Assembly (NCBI RefSeq): GCF_008801925.2
Contig: NZ_CP062803.1
Coordinates: 930,001 to 994,000 of the forward strand
Direction: 5' to 3'
Origin: Cupriavidus basilensis
GTDB taxonomy: Bacteria > Pseudomonadota > Gammaproteobacteria > Burkholderiales > Burkholderiaceae
Length of the DNA stretch: 64,000 nt
Under the pieces are notes generated by a model that saw only the letters and a list, made by a program, of their open reading frames with translations, searched no databases and was not told where the DNA came from. Shown piece by piece: positions 45,182 through 57,300 of the stretch. The position numbers were made by a program, and so were the translations under genes. Every line of letters begins with the position of its first letter. The first letter of the stretch is position 1.

Positions 45182-45256
45182 CCCGGCGGGCGTTTGAGTT
45201 ATCGAGTCTTTGTGCTCTTGGCGCTAAGGGCGGCTGCTTGACTTCAACTTCAACTT

Positions 45257-45300
45257 CAACTGCGGTTTCACCGCCCCTGCGGGGAGGTGAAACTGCCGTT
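45257..45300. repeat. Dispersed intergenic repeat forming a stem-loop
   Basis: The 28-mer opening CAACTGCGGTTTCACCGCCC (45257-45284) recurs at 57463-57490 with one mismatch. Here it forms a long imperfect stem, AACTGCGGTTTCACC against GGTGAAACTGCCGTT. Just upstream, TTCAAC is repeated three times. Confidence 0.8.
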
Positions 45301-45371
45301 GCCCTTCAGCTTTTGACCTTGAAGTGGCAGTTAAGCCGTTGCAGCTGCAGTTCAAAGACCAACAACACAGA

Positions 45372-45399
45372 CCCTCAGGCCCTCAGACCCTCATGCCCC

Positions 45400-45408
<9 letters not shown>
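45372..45408. repeat. Short tandem repeats CCCTCAG/CCCTCATG at the hemL 3' end
   Basis: Four degenerate units run into the hemL stop codon, where the gene ends AFGA. Confidence 0.65.
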
Positions 45409-46689
<1,281 letters not shown>

Positions 46690-46904
46690 GGCTTTGCGTG
46701 AAATCAAAAGCGGGAGAAACGCGTTCTAACAGGCAGCAAGTTACCTTGAAGATGCCGGCAAAAAGGCTCAAATGCGAGGCATTTACGCGGTAACGTGCGC
46801 GAACACGGCGTATTTGGCCCGAATCCTGCTTGCCCGGCTGGCGCCGGCGGCGCCGATTCGGTACCATCTGGCCCTGAATTTTAATGGAGAGTGACTGGAC
46901 CGTT

Positions 46905-47075
46905 ATGGAATACAAGACCTGGATGTGCCTGATCTGCGGCTGGATTTACGACGAAGCTACCGGCGCGCCCGAAGACGGCATTGCCGCCGGCACCAAATGG
47001 GAAGACGTGCCCATCAACTGGACCTGCCCGGAATGTGGCGCGCGCAAGGAAGATTTCGAGATGGTGGCGCTCTGA
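46905..47075 (+). CDS. rubA: Rubredoxin
   Basis: One-iron electron carrier of 56 residues with the four cysteine ligands C8-x2-C11 (MCLICGWIYDEA) and C41-x2-C44 (WTCPECGARKEDFE). Starts at MEYKTWMC, the conserved N-terminus; an alternative ATG 21 bases upstream would add seven residues. Next to hemL and upstream of the pil chemosensory genes, a gene order typical of Cupriavidus and Ralstonia. Confidence 0.95.
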   Translation: MEYKTWMCLICGWIYDEATGAPEDGIAAGTKWEDVPINWTCPECGARKEDFEMVAL

Positions 47076-47521
47076 CATGCTCCAGGATGGCTGGAGTTGC
47101 TGAACAGCAACGCTAGCATTGCCGCGTCGCCAGCCAGCACCGGCTGGATGGCGTGATCTGGCCATGCGTCACCATGACGCGACCGTGACGGCACCGCTTC
47201 GGGCCTTGGCCCGGCGTGGCGCGTCGCGTCGATGCGACAGATCGCCAGGGGCCGCCCGAGATTCCGGATTGACGGCCCCACGGCGACTTGTCACACTCTG
47301 TTTCAAATTTGAAAATCCACCCTTTGGGGGGTGGACCGCGGCAGGCGCGGGTACCACGCGCCGCCGTTTGCCGGGCACCGGGGCTATCCGGCCGGCGTGT
47401 TTTCGGGAATTAAAACGTTTTGTTTCGGGGGTCCGTCGGGGCGGCCAGGCTGCCTTGCGCGGAAGTTCTCAAGTGAATGCCGGCGTTTCCGTCAGGGAAG
47501 CACGCCGGTCGCGGGAACGAG
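47076..47521. other. Intergenic region upstream of pilG
   Basis: 445 bp with a 14-bp perfect palindrome TTTCAAATTTGAAA (47301-47314), a hairpin TCCACCC/GGGTGGA (47316-47335) immediately after, and AAAACGTTTT (47412-47421). These could be an operator pair and a leader hairpin for pilG. No gene is supported. Confidence 0.5.
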
Positions 47522-48016
47522 ATGCGGGTCGCTCATCTACAAGAAAGTATTCGGATCAACGCCGAGGTCAGCGGCGCGGTCGAAGCTGGCGCCGGCGCTA
47601 GCGGCGCTGCTGCGCCTGCGCGCCGCAAGGTGCTCGTCATTGACGATTCCAGCACCATCCGCCGCACCGCCGAGATATTTCTGTCCCAGGCCGGCTGCCA
47701 GGTACTGCTGGCCGAAGACGGCTTCGAGGCACTCGCCAAGGTCGGCGACATGCATCCGGACCTGATCTTCTGCGACATCCTGATGCCGCGCCTGGACGGT
47801 TACCAGACCTGCGCCCTCATCAAGAAAAGCCCCCGGTTCCATGCCATCCCGGTGATCATGCTGTCCTCCCGCGACGGCGTGTTCGACCGTTCGCGCGGCC
47901 GCCTGGTCGGCGCGCAAGACCATCTCGCCAAGCCTTTTACCCGTGAGTCGCTGCTGCAGGCGGTAGACGCCTGCGTGCCACGTGCCGTTGCCGTGGCCAG
48001 CCCCTTGCCGGCTTGA
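47522..48016 (+). CDS. pilG: Twitching motility response regulator PilG
   Basis: Single-domain CheY-like regulator of 164 residues. After a 30-residue Ala-rich lead come VLVIDDSSTIRRTAEIFLSQ (acidic pocket), phosphoacceptor in PDLIFCDILMPRLDGYQTC and K in DHLAKPFTRESLL. In type IVa pilus systems PilG acts with PilH under ChpA to control extension. First gene of pilGHIJ-chpA. ATG 47522 is preferred for the purine-rich GGGAACGAG site; an upstream in-frame ATG has none. Confidence 0.93.
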   Translation: MRVAHLQESIRINAEVSGAVEAGAGASGAAAPARRKVLVIDDSSTIRRTAEIFLSQAGCQVLLAEDGFEALAKVGDMHPDLIFCDILMPRLDGYQTCALIKKSPRFHAIPVIMLSSRDGVFDRSRGRLVGAQDHLAKPFTRESLLQAVDACVPRAVAVASPLPA

Positions 48017-48042
48017 GCGCAATCCAAGGAATCCCAATCATC

Positions 48043-48411
48043 ATGACTATCAGCAAAATCCTTATCGTCGACGACTCCCCCACCGAAGCCCTGTTCATGT
48101 CCGACCTGCTCGGCAAGAAGGGCTTCAAGGTCTCGGTGGCCGGCAATAGCGAACAGGCCTTCGCCCGGCTCGAGAAGGAACCCTTCGACCTGATCCTGAT
48201 GGACGTGGTGATGCCCGGCCAGAACGGCTACCAGGCGACCCGCGCGATCAAGCGCGACGACCGCTTCAAGGACATCCCCGTGATCATGTGCACCAGCAAG
48301 GGCCTGGACACCGACCGCATCTGGGGCATGCGCCAGGGCGCGGCCGACTATGTCGTCAAGCCGGTCGACGGCGAAGAACTGCTGACCAAGATCGCTGCGC
48401 TGGCGCACTGA
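48043..48411 (+). CDS. pilH: Twitching motility response regulator PilH
   Basis: CheY-like protein of 122 residues: ILIVDDSPTEALFMSDLL, phosphoacceptor in FDLILMDVVMPGQNGYQATR, conserved T in VIMCTSKG and K in DYVVKPVDGEELL. Partner of PilG, usually acting on retraction. It lies 26 bp after pilG. Confidence 0.95.
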   Translation: MTISKILIVDDSPTEALFMSDLLGKKGFKVSVAGNSEQAFARLEKEPFDLILMDVVMPGQNGYQATRAIKRDDRFKDIPVIMCTSKGLDTDRIWGMRQGAADYVVKPVDGEELLTKIAALAH

Positions 48412-48477
48412 GCCGCGCGCCGGTTACCTGCCCGCTCGCATCCGAACCCATCCTTGCCTTCTCACCGGAATCCGATC

Positions 48478-49047
48478 ATGACCGCGCCGCGCCAGGATCT
48501 TCGTGCCCGCCAGACCCGGCTGCAGGACTACCAGGCCATGCTGGCCCGCCGGCTGCGCGAGGCGCGCAGCCTGCCGGCGGTGGACAGCTTCCTGGGCCTG
48601 CAGGTGGGACAGCGGCACTGGCTGCTGCCGTTGCCGGAGACGGGCGAGGTGCTGGAGATGCGCCAGCCCAGCCGCGTGCCGCTCACGCAGTCCTGGTACA
48701 CCGGGCTGGTGAACGCGCGCGGCAGCCTGCTGGGCGTGATCGATTTCGGCTTGTTCTGCGGCGAGGGAGCCACCGCGCTGCAGCCGGGCAGCAAGATCGT
48801 GGTGCTGTCGCGCCAGGTGGAGCGTGCCTGCGGCATCCTGGCCACGCGCGTGATCGGGCTGCGCCATGCCGGCGACCTGTCGTTGCCGGTGGAAGCGGCG
48901 AACGCGCCGCCGGCGGGGCCGGAGGCGGCGCAGGACTGGGAGGGCGCACGTTTTGCCGATCGCGACGGGCGCGACTGGCAGGTGCTCGATGTGCGCAGGT
49001 TGCTGGCGTCGCCGGCCTTCCTGCAGGTGGGCCGGCAGGCTGCCTGA
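48478..49047 (+). CDS. pilI: CheW-like twitching adaptor PilI
   Basis: CheW-domain protein of 189 residues, coupling the receptor PilJ to the kinase ChpA. Core: FLGLQVGQRHWLLPLPETGE, WYTGLVNARGSLLGVIDFGL, SKIVVLSRQVERACGILATR. It sits between pilH and pilJ as in other pil clusters. Confidence 0.93.
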   Translation: MTAPRQDLRARQTRLQDYQAMLARRLREARSLPAVDSFLGLQVGQRHWLLPLPETGEVLEMRQPSRVPLTQSWYTGLVNARGSLLGVIDFGLFCGEGATALQPGSKIVVLSRQVERACGILATRVIGLRHAGDLSLPVEAANAPPAGPEAAQDWEGARFADRDGRDWQVLDVRRLLASPAFLQVGRQAA

Positions 49048-49133
49048 ACGCCGCGCGGCGCTGCTTGCAAGGTCGCGGCGACACAATGGTGCGGCGACAA
49101 ATCAAATTCAAAAAATAACGGACAGAGGGTGCT

Positions 49134-51302
49134 ATGGGTTTCAAGATGTTCAGCCTGGGTCGCCAGGCGCCGGCGGCCGGTGCCGCCGAACTGGCGGCAG
49201 ACGCCGCAGCCGCGCCCAGCAAGCGAAGCACCCCGGCCGAGACGCTCTCGGGCCGGCTGTCCCGCATCCCGTTTGCCAGCCAGCAGCGCGCGCTGACCAC
49301 CGGCGTGGTGGTGTCACTGGCGGCGCTGCTGGCATCGGTGTATTTCGATAATCGCGAAGCCAACAACGGCGCGGCGCAGATCGAGATCGCCGGCGACATG
49401 CTGATGCACTCGCAGCGCCTGGCCAAGGCCGTGCCGGTGGCGCTGCTGGGCAATGCGCAGGCGTTCACGCAGCTGCGCCAGTCCAAGAGCGAGCTCGCGG
49501 GCGACTTGCAGGCGCTGCAAAACGGCAGCGATGCGAAGCACGTGCGCGCGACCGGCGCGGCCGCCGCGCCGCTGCTGGAAAAAGCCATGGAGTCCTGGCA
49601 GCGCACCGAGAAGAGCGCCGGTGACGTGCTGGCCCAGCAGCCCACCCTGACCACCATCGGCCAGACGCTGCAGATCTTCAACGCCTCCAACCCCGAACTG
49701 CTGGAAAGCGCGGAGCAGGTGGCGGCAATCAAGCTGCAAAGCGGCGCCAATGCGCGAGAGGTGGCTGCCTCCGCGCAGCTGGTGATGCTGACGCAGCGAC
49801 TGGGTAAGAACCTCAACGAGTTCCTGGCGGGCGAAGGCGTCAACCCGGAAACCGCGTTCCTGCTCGGCAAGGACACCAATACCTTCCGCGAAACCCTGGA
49901 CGGCCTGATCAACGGCAGCGAAGCGCTGCGGCTGTCGGCGGCGGGAGATGCCGAAACCCGCGGCTACCTGCAGCAGCTGTCGCAACGTTTCGACGCGGTG
50001 CAGAAGACCACCCAGACCATCCTGCAGAACCTGCCCGGCCTGATCGCCGCCAAGCGCGCGCAGCAGCAGATCTTCAACGACAACGAGGCACTGCGCGGCG
50101 AGCTGTCCGCGCTGCAGGCCGCTTATGCGCAAGGCGCGCGCATGCGCCCGCTGACGCTGGGCGCCACCATCGTCTCGGCCTTGCTCACGCTGCTGTTCCT
50201 GGCCGGCCTGGCCGCGCTGTACCTGCGCGACTCGCGCGCCCGTACCCTCGAAGCCGAGGCCCGCGAGCGCGAGGCGGAAGCTCGCCGCCTGGATGAAAAG
50301 CGCAACAACGACGCGACCCAGAAGGCGATCTTGCAGTTGATGAACGAGCTGCAGGACATCGCCGACGGTGACCTGACCAAACAAGCCACCGTGACCGAGG
50401 ACATCACCGGCGCCATCGCCGACTCGGTGAACTACACCGTGGAAGAACTGCGCGAACTGGTCGGCCGGGTGCAGCAGACTGCCGGCGAGGTGACGCAGGC
50501 ATCGGGGCAGGTGCAGGACACCTCGACCGAGCTGGTCGCCGCCTCGGAAGAGCAATCGCGCCGGATCCGCCAGACCGGCGAATCGGTGGTGGAGATGGCG
50601 GACCGCATCACGCAGGTCTCGCGCGGCGCGGCGGAATCCGCCAACGTGGCGCGTGCCTCGCTGGCCGCGGCCGAGCAGGGCCAGCACGCGGTGCAGAACG
50701 CCATCGTCGGCATGAACGACATCCGCGAGCAGATCCAGGACACCTCCAAGCGCATCAAGCGCCTGGGCGAATCCTCGCAGGAAATCGGTGAAATCGTCGA
50801 ACTGATTTCCGACATTACCGAGCAGACCAACGTGCTGGCGCTGAACGCCGCCATCCAGGCCGCATCGGCCGGTGAAGCCGGGCGCGGCTTCTCGGTGGTG
50901 GCCGAAGAAGTGCAGCGGCTGGCAGAGCGCTCCGGCGAGGCAACCAAGCAGATCGGCGCGCTGATCCGCACCATCCAGACCGACACCCAGGACGCGGTGC
51001 ACGCCATGGAGCGCAGCACGCAGGGCGTGGTGGAAGGGGCCAAGCTGTCGGACAACGCCGGCGCCGCGCTGGTGGAGATCGGCCGCGTGTCGCGCCAGCT
51101 CGCCGAGCTGATCGAGCAGATCTCCCAGACCACCTCGCATGAGGCGGGGCTGGCTACCGCGGTGGCGCGCAATATCGAAGGGATCTTGCAGGTGACCGAG
51201 CAGACCTCGTCCGGCACGCGCCAGACGGCACTCTCGGTGCGCCAGCTGACCTTGCTGACCGAAGAGCTGCGCAATTCGGTGCTGCGATTCAAGATCGCCT
51301 GA
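49134..51302 (+). CDS. pilJ: Twitching methyl-accepting chemoreceptor PilJ
   Basis: Receptor of 722 residues with two membrane helices (LTTGVVVSLAALLASVYF; ATIVSALLTLLFLAGLAALY) and a long periplasmic four-helix region containing two PilJ repeats. A HAMP-like segment follows, then the highly conserved signalling tip ITEQTNVLALNAAIQAASAG and GFSVVAEEVQRLAERSGEAT. Senses surface or phosphatidylethanolamine-type signals in homologues. Positioned before chpA. Confidence 0.95.
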   Translation: MGFKMFSLGRQAPAAGAAELAADAAAAPSKRSTPAETLSGRLSRIPFASQQRALTTGVVVSLAALLASVYFDNREANNGAAQIEIAGDMLMHSQRLAKAVPVALLGNAQAFTQLRQSKSELAGDLQALQNGSDAKHVRATGAAAAPLLEKAMESWQRTEKSAGDVLAQQPTLTTIGQTLQIFNASNPELLESAEQVAAIKLQSGANAREVAASAQLVMLTQRLGKNLNEFLAGEGVNPETAFLLGKDTNTFRETLDGLINGSEALRLSAAGDAETRGYLQQLSQRFDAVQKTTQTILQNLPGLIAAKRAQQQIFNDNEALRGELSALQAAYAQGARMRPLTLGATIVSALLTLLFLAGLAALYLRDSRARTLEAEAREREAEARRLDEKRNNDATQKAILQLMNELQDIADGDLTKQATVTEDITGAIADSVNYTVEELRELVGRVQQTAGEVTQASGQVQDTSTELVAASEEQSRRIRQTGESVVEMADRITQVSRGAAESANVARASLAAAEQGQHAVQNAIVGMNDIREQIQDTSKRIKRLGESSQEIGEIVELISDITEQTNVLALNAAIQAASAGEAGRGFSVVAEEVQRLAERSGEATKQIGALIRTIQTDTQDAVHAMERSTQGVVEGAKLSDNAGAALVEIGRVSRQLAELIEQISQTTSHEAGLATAVARNIEGILQVTEQTSSGTRQTALSVRQLTLLTEELRNSVLRFKIA

Positions 51303-51387
51303 CGAGTCAGCATTGGTGTTCAACGCGAGCCCGCGCGGATGCGGGCCACGGACCGGCGCCACCGCATTGGACGCATTGGAAGCAGTC

Positions 51388-54300
51388 ATGTCATTGAATT
51401 TCCCTGTCTCGCGCGAGGCCGCCGGCACCGATCCGGCCGTGCAGGATCCGCTGGCGCCGATCCCTTCGCCGGACCTGTCCGCCGAGCTGGCCGCCCCGGC
51501 CAGCAAGCCTGCGGCGCCGGTCGCCCGTGATCTTTCCGTGCTGGCCTGGCTGGCGCCGAGCCTGCGCGCCGCGCTGGATGACGCCGCGGCCGAGCTGGGC
51601 CATTACGTCGATGAAGTGCAGCAGGCACCCGAGGCGCTGGGCGCGCGCGACACCACTTCGCTGCGCCTGGCCGGCCAGCACCTGCACCAGGCCGCCGGCG
51701 CGGTGCACATCGTTGGCCTGCGCGGGGTCGATCCGTATTGCCAGGCGCTGCGCCGCCTGCTCGAAGGCATCGATGGCGGCGCCGTGCCCGCCGACGCCCG
51801 CACGCTGGCCGCGTTCCGCCTGGGCGTGCAAGCGCTGGCCGAGTACGTCGACGACCTGATGGTTGGCGACGACGAAGATCCGGTGCGGCTGTTCTGTTCC
51901 TATGCCGACGTGCTGGGCCGCCTTGGCGAAGACCGCGTGCACCCCGCCGACCTGTGGGTGGACGAGCTGCAGATGCTGCCTGGCATCCTGCTGCCGATGC
52001 GCATGGCCTCCACGGTCACGCGCGCGCGCCAGCGCTTCGAGGCGGCGTTGCTCAAGGCGCTGCGCCTGCCGGTGCCGTGCGCCGAGCCGAGCCTGTTGCA
52101 CGAGGCCTATCTGCCGCTGGAGTCCGCACTGGAAGACGTACGCGCGAGCGAGCAGGAACTGCGCCGCGCCACCGACCATCCGGACCGCGGCGTGTGGCAT
52201 GTGCTGGCGTTGGTGTTCGGCGCGCTGGCCCACGGCCTGCTGCCCTCGGACCTGCTGGCCAAGCGGCTGGCGGGGCGTGCCCATCTGCTGCTGCGCCAGT
52301 ACCTGCAAGGCCAGGTGCGGGTGCCGCAAGCCTTGCTCAACGACGCCGTGTACCTGCTGGTCACCACCAGCGGCACGCCGCCCGCGGACGAACCGCAGAG
52401 CGCGCCCGTGCTGGTGCTGCGCTCCGCCATTCGCGAATGCCTGCAAGCCTTCCGCATCGATGCGGCGCATGCCACCGTGCATGCCGACTTCCGCGTGCGC
52501 TATTACGGCTGGCTCGACCCGATCGACACGCGAAACCTGCAGCAGGCGGCCACCGCGCTCGAGCGGGCCGCTGCCGCTGGCCCGGATCATGGTGAATGGC
52601 ATAACGCGCTCGCCGCGCTGGCCGAAGCCGCGCAGCCGCTGGCCCAGCCGGCGCTGCTGCGCTGCCTGGATGCCGCGCTGCAGGTCCGACCCGGTGCCGA
52701 TGATCCCTTTGGCGCCAGCGCCATTGCCTTGTTCCTGGGGCGGGCACTGGCGCTGCCATGGCGCGTGCATGGCAGCACCGGGCATGCGGCGGCGGCCGAG
52801 TTCGCGCGGCGTTGCGATGAACTGACCTTGTACCTTGGCGCGCATGAGCGCGAGCCCGCTGCGCAAGCGCCGCGCTGGCTCGCGCAGATGGTCGACCAGG
52901 CGCGCACCCAGCGCCTGCGCGAGGCGGCAGTCGCGCAACTGCGCGGCCACCTCGACAGCGGTGAATCCTGGCTCGATGCCTATGACCGCGATGCCGCCCG
53001 CGCCGAAGCCGGCGCGCACCTGCGCGACGCCGAACGCGCGTTCGCGGCGCTCGCCAGCACGCTGGCTGGCTTGCGCGAGGCCGGTGCGCTGCCCGAAGCA
53101 CTGCAGGCCGACGCGCTTGCGGTAGCGGCGGCGCTGGAGCGCGTGATGCCAGCGCTGGAATGGCTTGCCGGCGCCCGCGCCACGCAGGTTGCAGGCGACA
53201 CTGCCGGCGCTGCCGACGCGGTGAGCGAGCGTTCCGGCCGCCTTGCCGCGATTGCCGGCGAGCTGGGTGTCGTGCATGCCTTTATCGATGCGCTGGCATT
53301 TGGCCGTGCCGTATCGGCGGACACGCATGCCGACGCTGTCGACGTTGCCGCGCAAGACGAGCAGAGCGGCGCGGTTTCCCACGCGACGCTGCTCGCCAGG
53401 GCGCGCGCGGCGGCCAATGATGCGATTCGCCATCCGGCCGCCGCCGACGCGCCCGAAGTGAAGGCGCTGCGCGCGGCATTGCAGGCGATGAACGAGCAGG
53501 CCGCCATCGACGACGCAGCCGGCCTGCGCCGCCAGGCCGGCGAAGCCACTACGCAGCTCAATGCCTGGCTCGCCGGCTCCCATGGCGCGGCCGAACGCCT
53601 GGTTGTGGCGCTGGCCGAGGCGCTGCCGGCCAGTGCGCCCGGCACGCCCGCGCCCGCAGCAGCCATGCCCGCCGCGGCAGACACCGCCGCCATCGATGCT
53701 GAACTGCTGGATATCTTCCTGACCGAAGCGGTCGAGGTGCTGGGCGAGGTCGCTAGCGATCTCGCCGGCGGCCTCGCCGCGCTGGCGGATGCCGATACCA
53801 TCAGCCGCCTGCGCCGCGCTTTTCATACGCTCAAGGGATCCAGCCGCATGGTCGGCCTGCATCGCTATGGCGAAGCGGCCTGGGCAATCGAGCAGGTGAT
53901 GAACCTCTGGATTGCCGAGGCCCGCGCCCCGGCGCAGGGCCTGCTGGACTTGCTGCTGCGTGCCCACGATGAGCTGTCCGGCTGGGTGACCGCACTACGC
54001 GGCGATGCGCATGCCGCGCACGACGCCACGGGCCTGCTGGCCGCGGCGCAGTCTGTGCGCGCGGGCGAGCAGCCCGGGCCGGAGCACAGCGCCGAAGGGG
54101 CGACCGCGCCTGTGCACGCGGCCGGGCTTGAGCTGGTGGTGACGCAGCCCGAGGACGAGCCGGTGCAGGATTCAGGGCACCCGGCCGAGGCCGAAGCCAA
54201 CGCAGACGACACCGCGGCGGGGGATGCCAAGGTCATTCCTTTCCGCTTTGCCAGCACGCCGGCCGAGGAAAACGACCACTTCAAGCTGATCGGCCCGGTG

Positions 54301-57300
54301 CGCATCAGCCTGCCGCTTTACAACGTCTACCTGCAGGAAGCCGACGACCTCATCCGCCAGTTCGCCACCGATCTTTCCGAGTGGCGCCACGAGGGCCGTC
54401 CCTGCCCGAGCGAGCTGGCGCTGCGTGTCGCGCATACCTTGCAAGGCAGCGCTTCCACGGTCGGCCTGGAGCCGGTACGCGCCATTGCCGAGGCGCTTGA
54501 GCGCCTGATGCTGCAGCTCGGCGCGCACCCGGTGGCGATGCACCCGGGCGACTTCCGCTTGCTGGAGCAGGCGGTGGAGCGCGTGCGTGGCATGCTGCAC
54601 CAGTTTGCCGCGGGCATCTGGCCTGCCGCCGATGACACGCTCTGCCGCAGCCTGCTGGAGCTTGGCGAGCGCGCCATGGTGCGCCCGCGCCTGGCGCTGC
54701 CGGCGGTGGAGCTGCTGGCCGAGGCCGAGGACGCGCCGGTTGCGATGCTGTTCGGCAAGCCGCCCGGCGCGGCCAATGCCGGCAAGCTGCACGATGCCAC
54801 CGTCACGCCGCTGCATGCGGTGCAAGCACAAGTTGGCCCGGCTGCTCCGGCTGTCACGGATACGCCGGACGAGCAAGCCGCCGAGGTTGCCGAGCAAGCC
54901 CCCGATCCGGCGCTCGTCGAGATTTTCCTGGAAGAAGCGCACGGCAGCCTGCCGGAGCTGGGCAAGCTGCTGCGTGGCTGGGAGACCGCCAGCGGCGATG
55001 GCCAGCATGCCAGCCACGCCGGCCTGATCCTGCGCGCGCTGCACACGCTCAAGGGCAGTGCCCGGATGGCCGGCGCCATGGCGCTGGGCCAGGCCGCCCA
55101 CGAAATGGAAACCCTGCTCGATGCCGCCGTGCGCGCCGATCGCGTCGGGCCGCTCCTGTTCGTGCGCCTGTACGCCTGGTACGACCGTATCCTCGCGCAT
55201 AGCGAGGCGCTGCAGGCCGGCCGCCTGCTGCCGGTGGACGATCCCGAGCTGATCAACACCATGACCGGGCAGAACAGCGCGCCGGACGAGGCGCCGGTTC
55301 CGGCTGCGCCCTCACTCGCACCCGCACCCGCGCTTGCGCAAGACGTGCCGCCGGGCGCCACGGTACAGCCGTGGCTGCCCAGCGCGCCCATGCAGCCGGT
55401 CGGGGCACCCCTGCCGATGCCCGCAATGGGCGCCGCGCTGGCCCCCGCCGCCGATGCCGCCGAACGCCAGCGTGCGCTCGTGCGGGTGCAGGCCCGCACC
55501 CTCGATACGCTGATCACCGATGCCGGCGAAGTCGGCGCGACGCGTGCGCGGCTGGAGAGCGAGCTCGACGCGATGCGCAGCTACCTGGGCGAGCTCAACG
55601 ACAATGTGGCGCGCTTGCGCGGGCAGTTGCGCGAGATCGAGATCCAGGCTGAGTCGCAGATGGCTTCGCGCACCGCCGATGCCCAGCACACGGTCGAGTT
55701 CGATCCGCTCGAGTTCGATCGCTTCACGCGTTTCCAGGAGCTGACGCGGATGATGGCCGAGTCGGTCAACGACGTGGCCACCGTCGAGCAAAACCTGCAG
55801 CGCGGCTTCGACCGCGCCGCCGGCGACCTTGACGCGCAGGCCCGCCTCACGCGCGGCCTGCAGCGCAGCCTGATGCAGGCGCGCATGGTGCAGTTCGATG
55901 CGCTGGCCGAGCGTTTGTATCGCGTGGCGCGCCAGGCCGCCAGCGAGACCGGCAAGGAAGTGCGCCTGCTGATCAAGGGCGGCACCGTGGAGGTTGACCG
56001 CTCCGTGCTGGACCGCATGGCCGGCCCGATCGAGCACCTGATCCGCAATGCGGTGGTGCACGGCATCGAGTCCGCCGACGCGCGCCGCGCGGCAGGCAAG
56101 CCCACCACCGGCGCGCTCACGCTGGAAGTGCAGCAAGAAGGCAATGAGGTGGTGCTGCACTTCGTCGACGATGGCGGTGGCCTGGACCTTGCACGCATCC
56201 GCGCGCGCGCCATCGAGCGTGAGCTGCTGGCGCCGGACGATGACGCGGGCGATGCCCGCCTCACCGAGATGATCTTCGCCCCAGGCTTCAGCACCGCGGA
56301 TACGGTGTCAGAGCTGGCGGGGCGCGGTGTCGGCATGGACGTGGTGCGCGCCGAAACGGTGGCGCTGGGCGGGCGCATCGCGCTGGCCACGCAAGCCGGG
56401 CAGGGCACCCGCTTTACCGTGCACCTGCCGCTGACGACAGCCATTACGCAAGTGCTGCTCGTCACGCTGGGCGGGCGGCCCTTCGCCATCCCCAGCGGCA
56501 TGATCGACCAGGTTCAGCAACTGCGCTCGCAAGGCCTGCTCGAAGCTTACAACCAAGGCAGCCTCGACACGCCCGGCGGTGCCGTGCCGTTCCACTACCT
56601 CGGCACGCTGCTGGAAGAAACGCCGGCGGTAGCCGCAGGCAAGAAGTACTCGCCGGTGGTGGTGGTGCGCAGCGGCGCCGAGCGCATCGCCGTGCACGTG
56701 GACGAAGTGATTGGCAACCGCGAAGTCGTGGTCAAGCACATCGGCCCGCACCTGGCACGCCTCGAGGGCATTGCCGGCGCGACCACGCTTGGCGACGGCG
56801 AGATCGTGCTGATCTACAACCCGGTGGTGCTGGCGCAGCGCTTCGTGCGCGAGCGCGGCGAGCTGGCCCGTCCGCAGCTTGCCGCTCTGCCACATCTGCC
56901 CCAGCCGGCGCAGCAGCCGGCGCTGGGCGCGGTGGCCGAGTTCTCGCAAGGCGGTGCGGCTCCGGTGCAAGGGCTGGCCACGCAGCCGACCGTCATGGTG
57001 GTTGACGACTCACTGACCGTGCGCAAGGTCACGCATCGCTTGCTGACCCGGGCCGGCTACCAGGTGGTGCTGGCGCGCGACGGCGTGGACGCGTTGCGGC
57101 AGTTGCAGGAGGTGATGCCTGACGCGATGCTGGTCGACATCGAGATGCCGCATATGGATGGCTTTGACCTGACGCGCAATGTGCGGGCGGATAGCCGGAC
57201 CGCGCATATGCCGTTGGTGATGATCACTTCGCGCACGGCGGAGAAGCATCGGCGTTATGCGGCCGAGATCGGGGTGAATGTTTATTTGGGTAAGCCGTAT

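Noticed and set aside
49314..51506. A minus-strand frame of about 730 codons opposite pilJ
   Set aside because: Composition is that of antisense GC-rich DNA; pilJ has clear family motifs.
51391..53967. A long minus-strand frame of more than 850 codons
   Set aside because: It mirrors the ChpA coding strand and lacks a ribosome site or recognisable domain.
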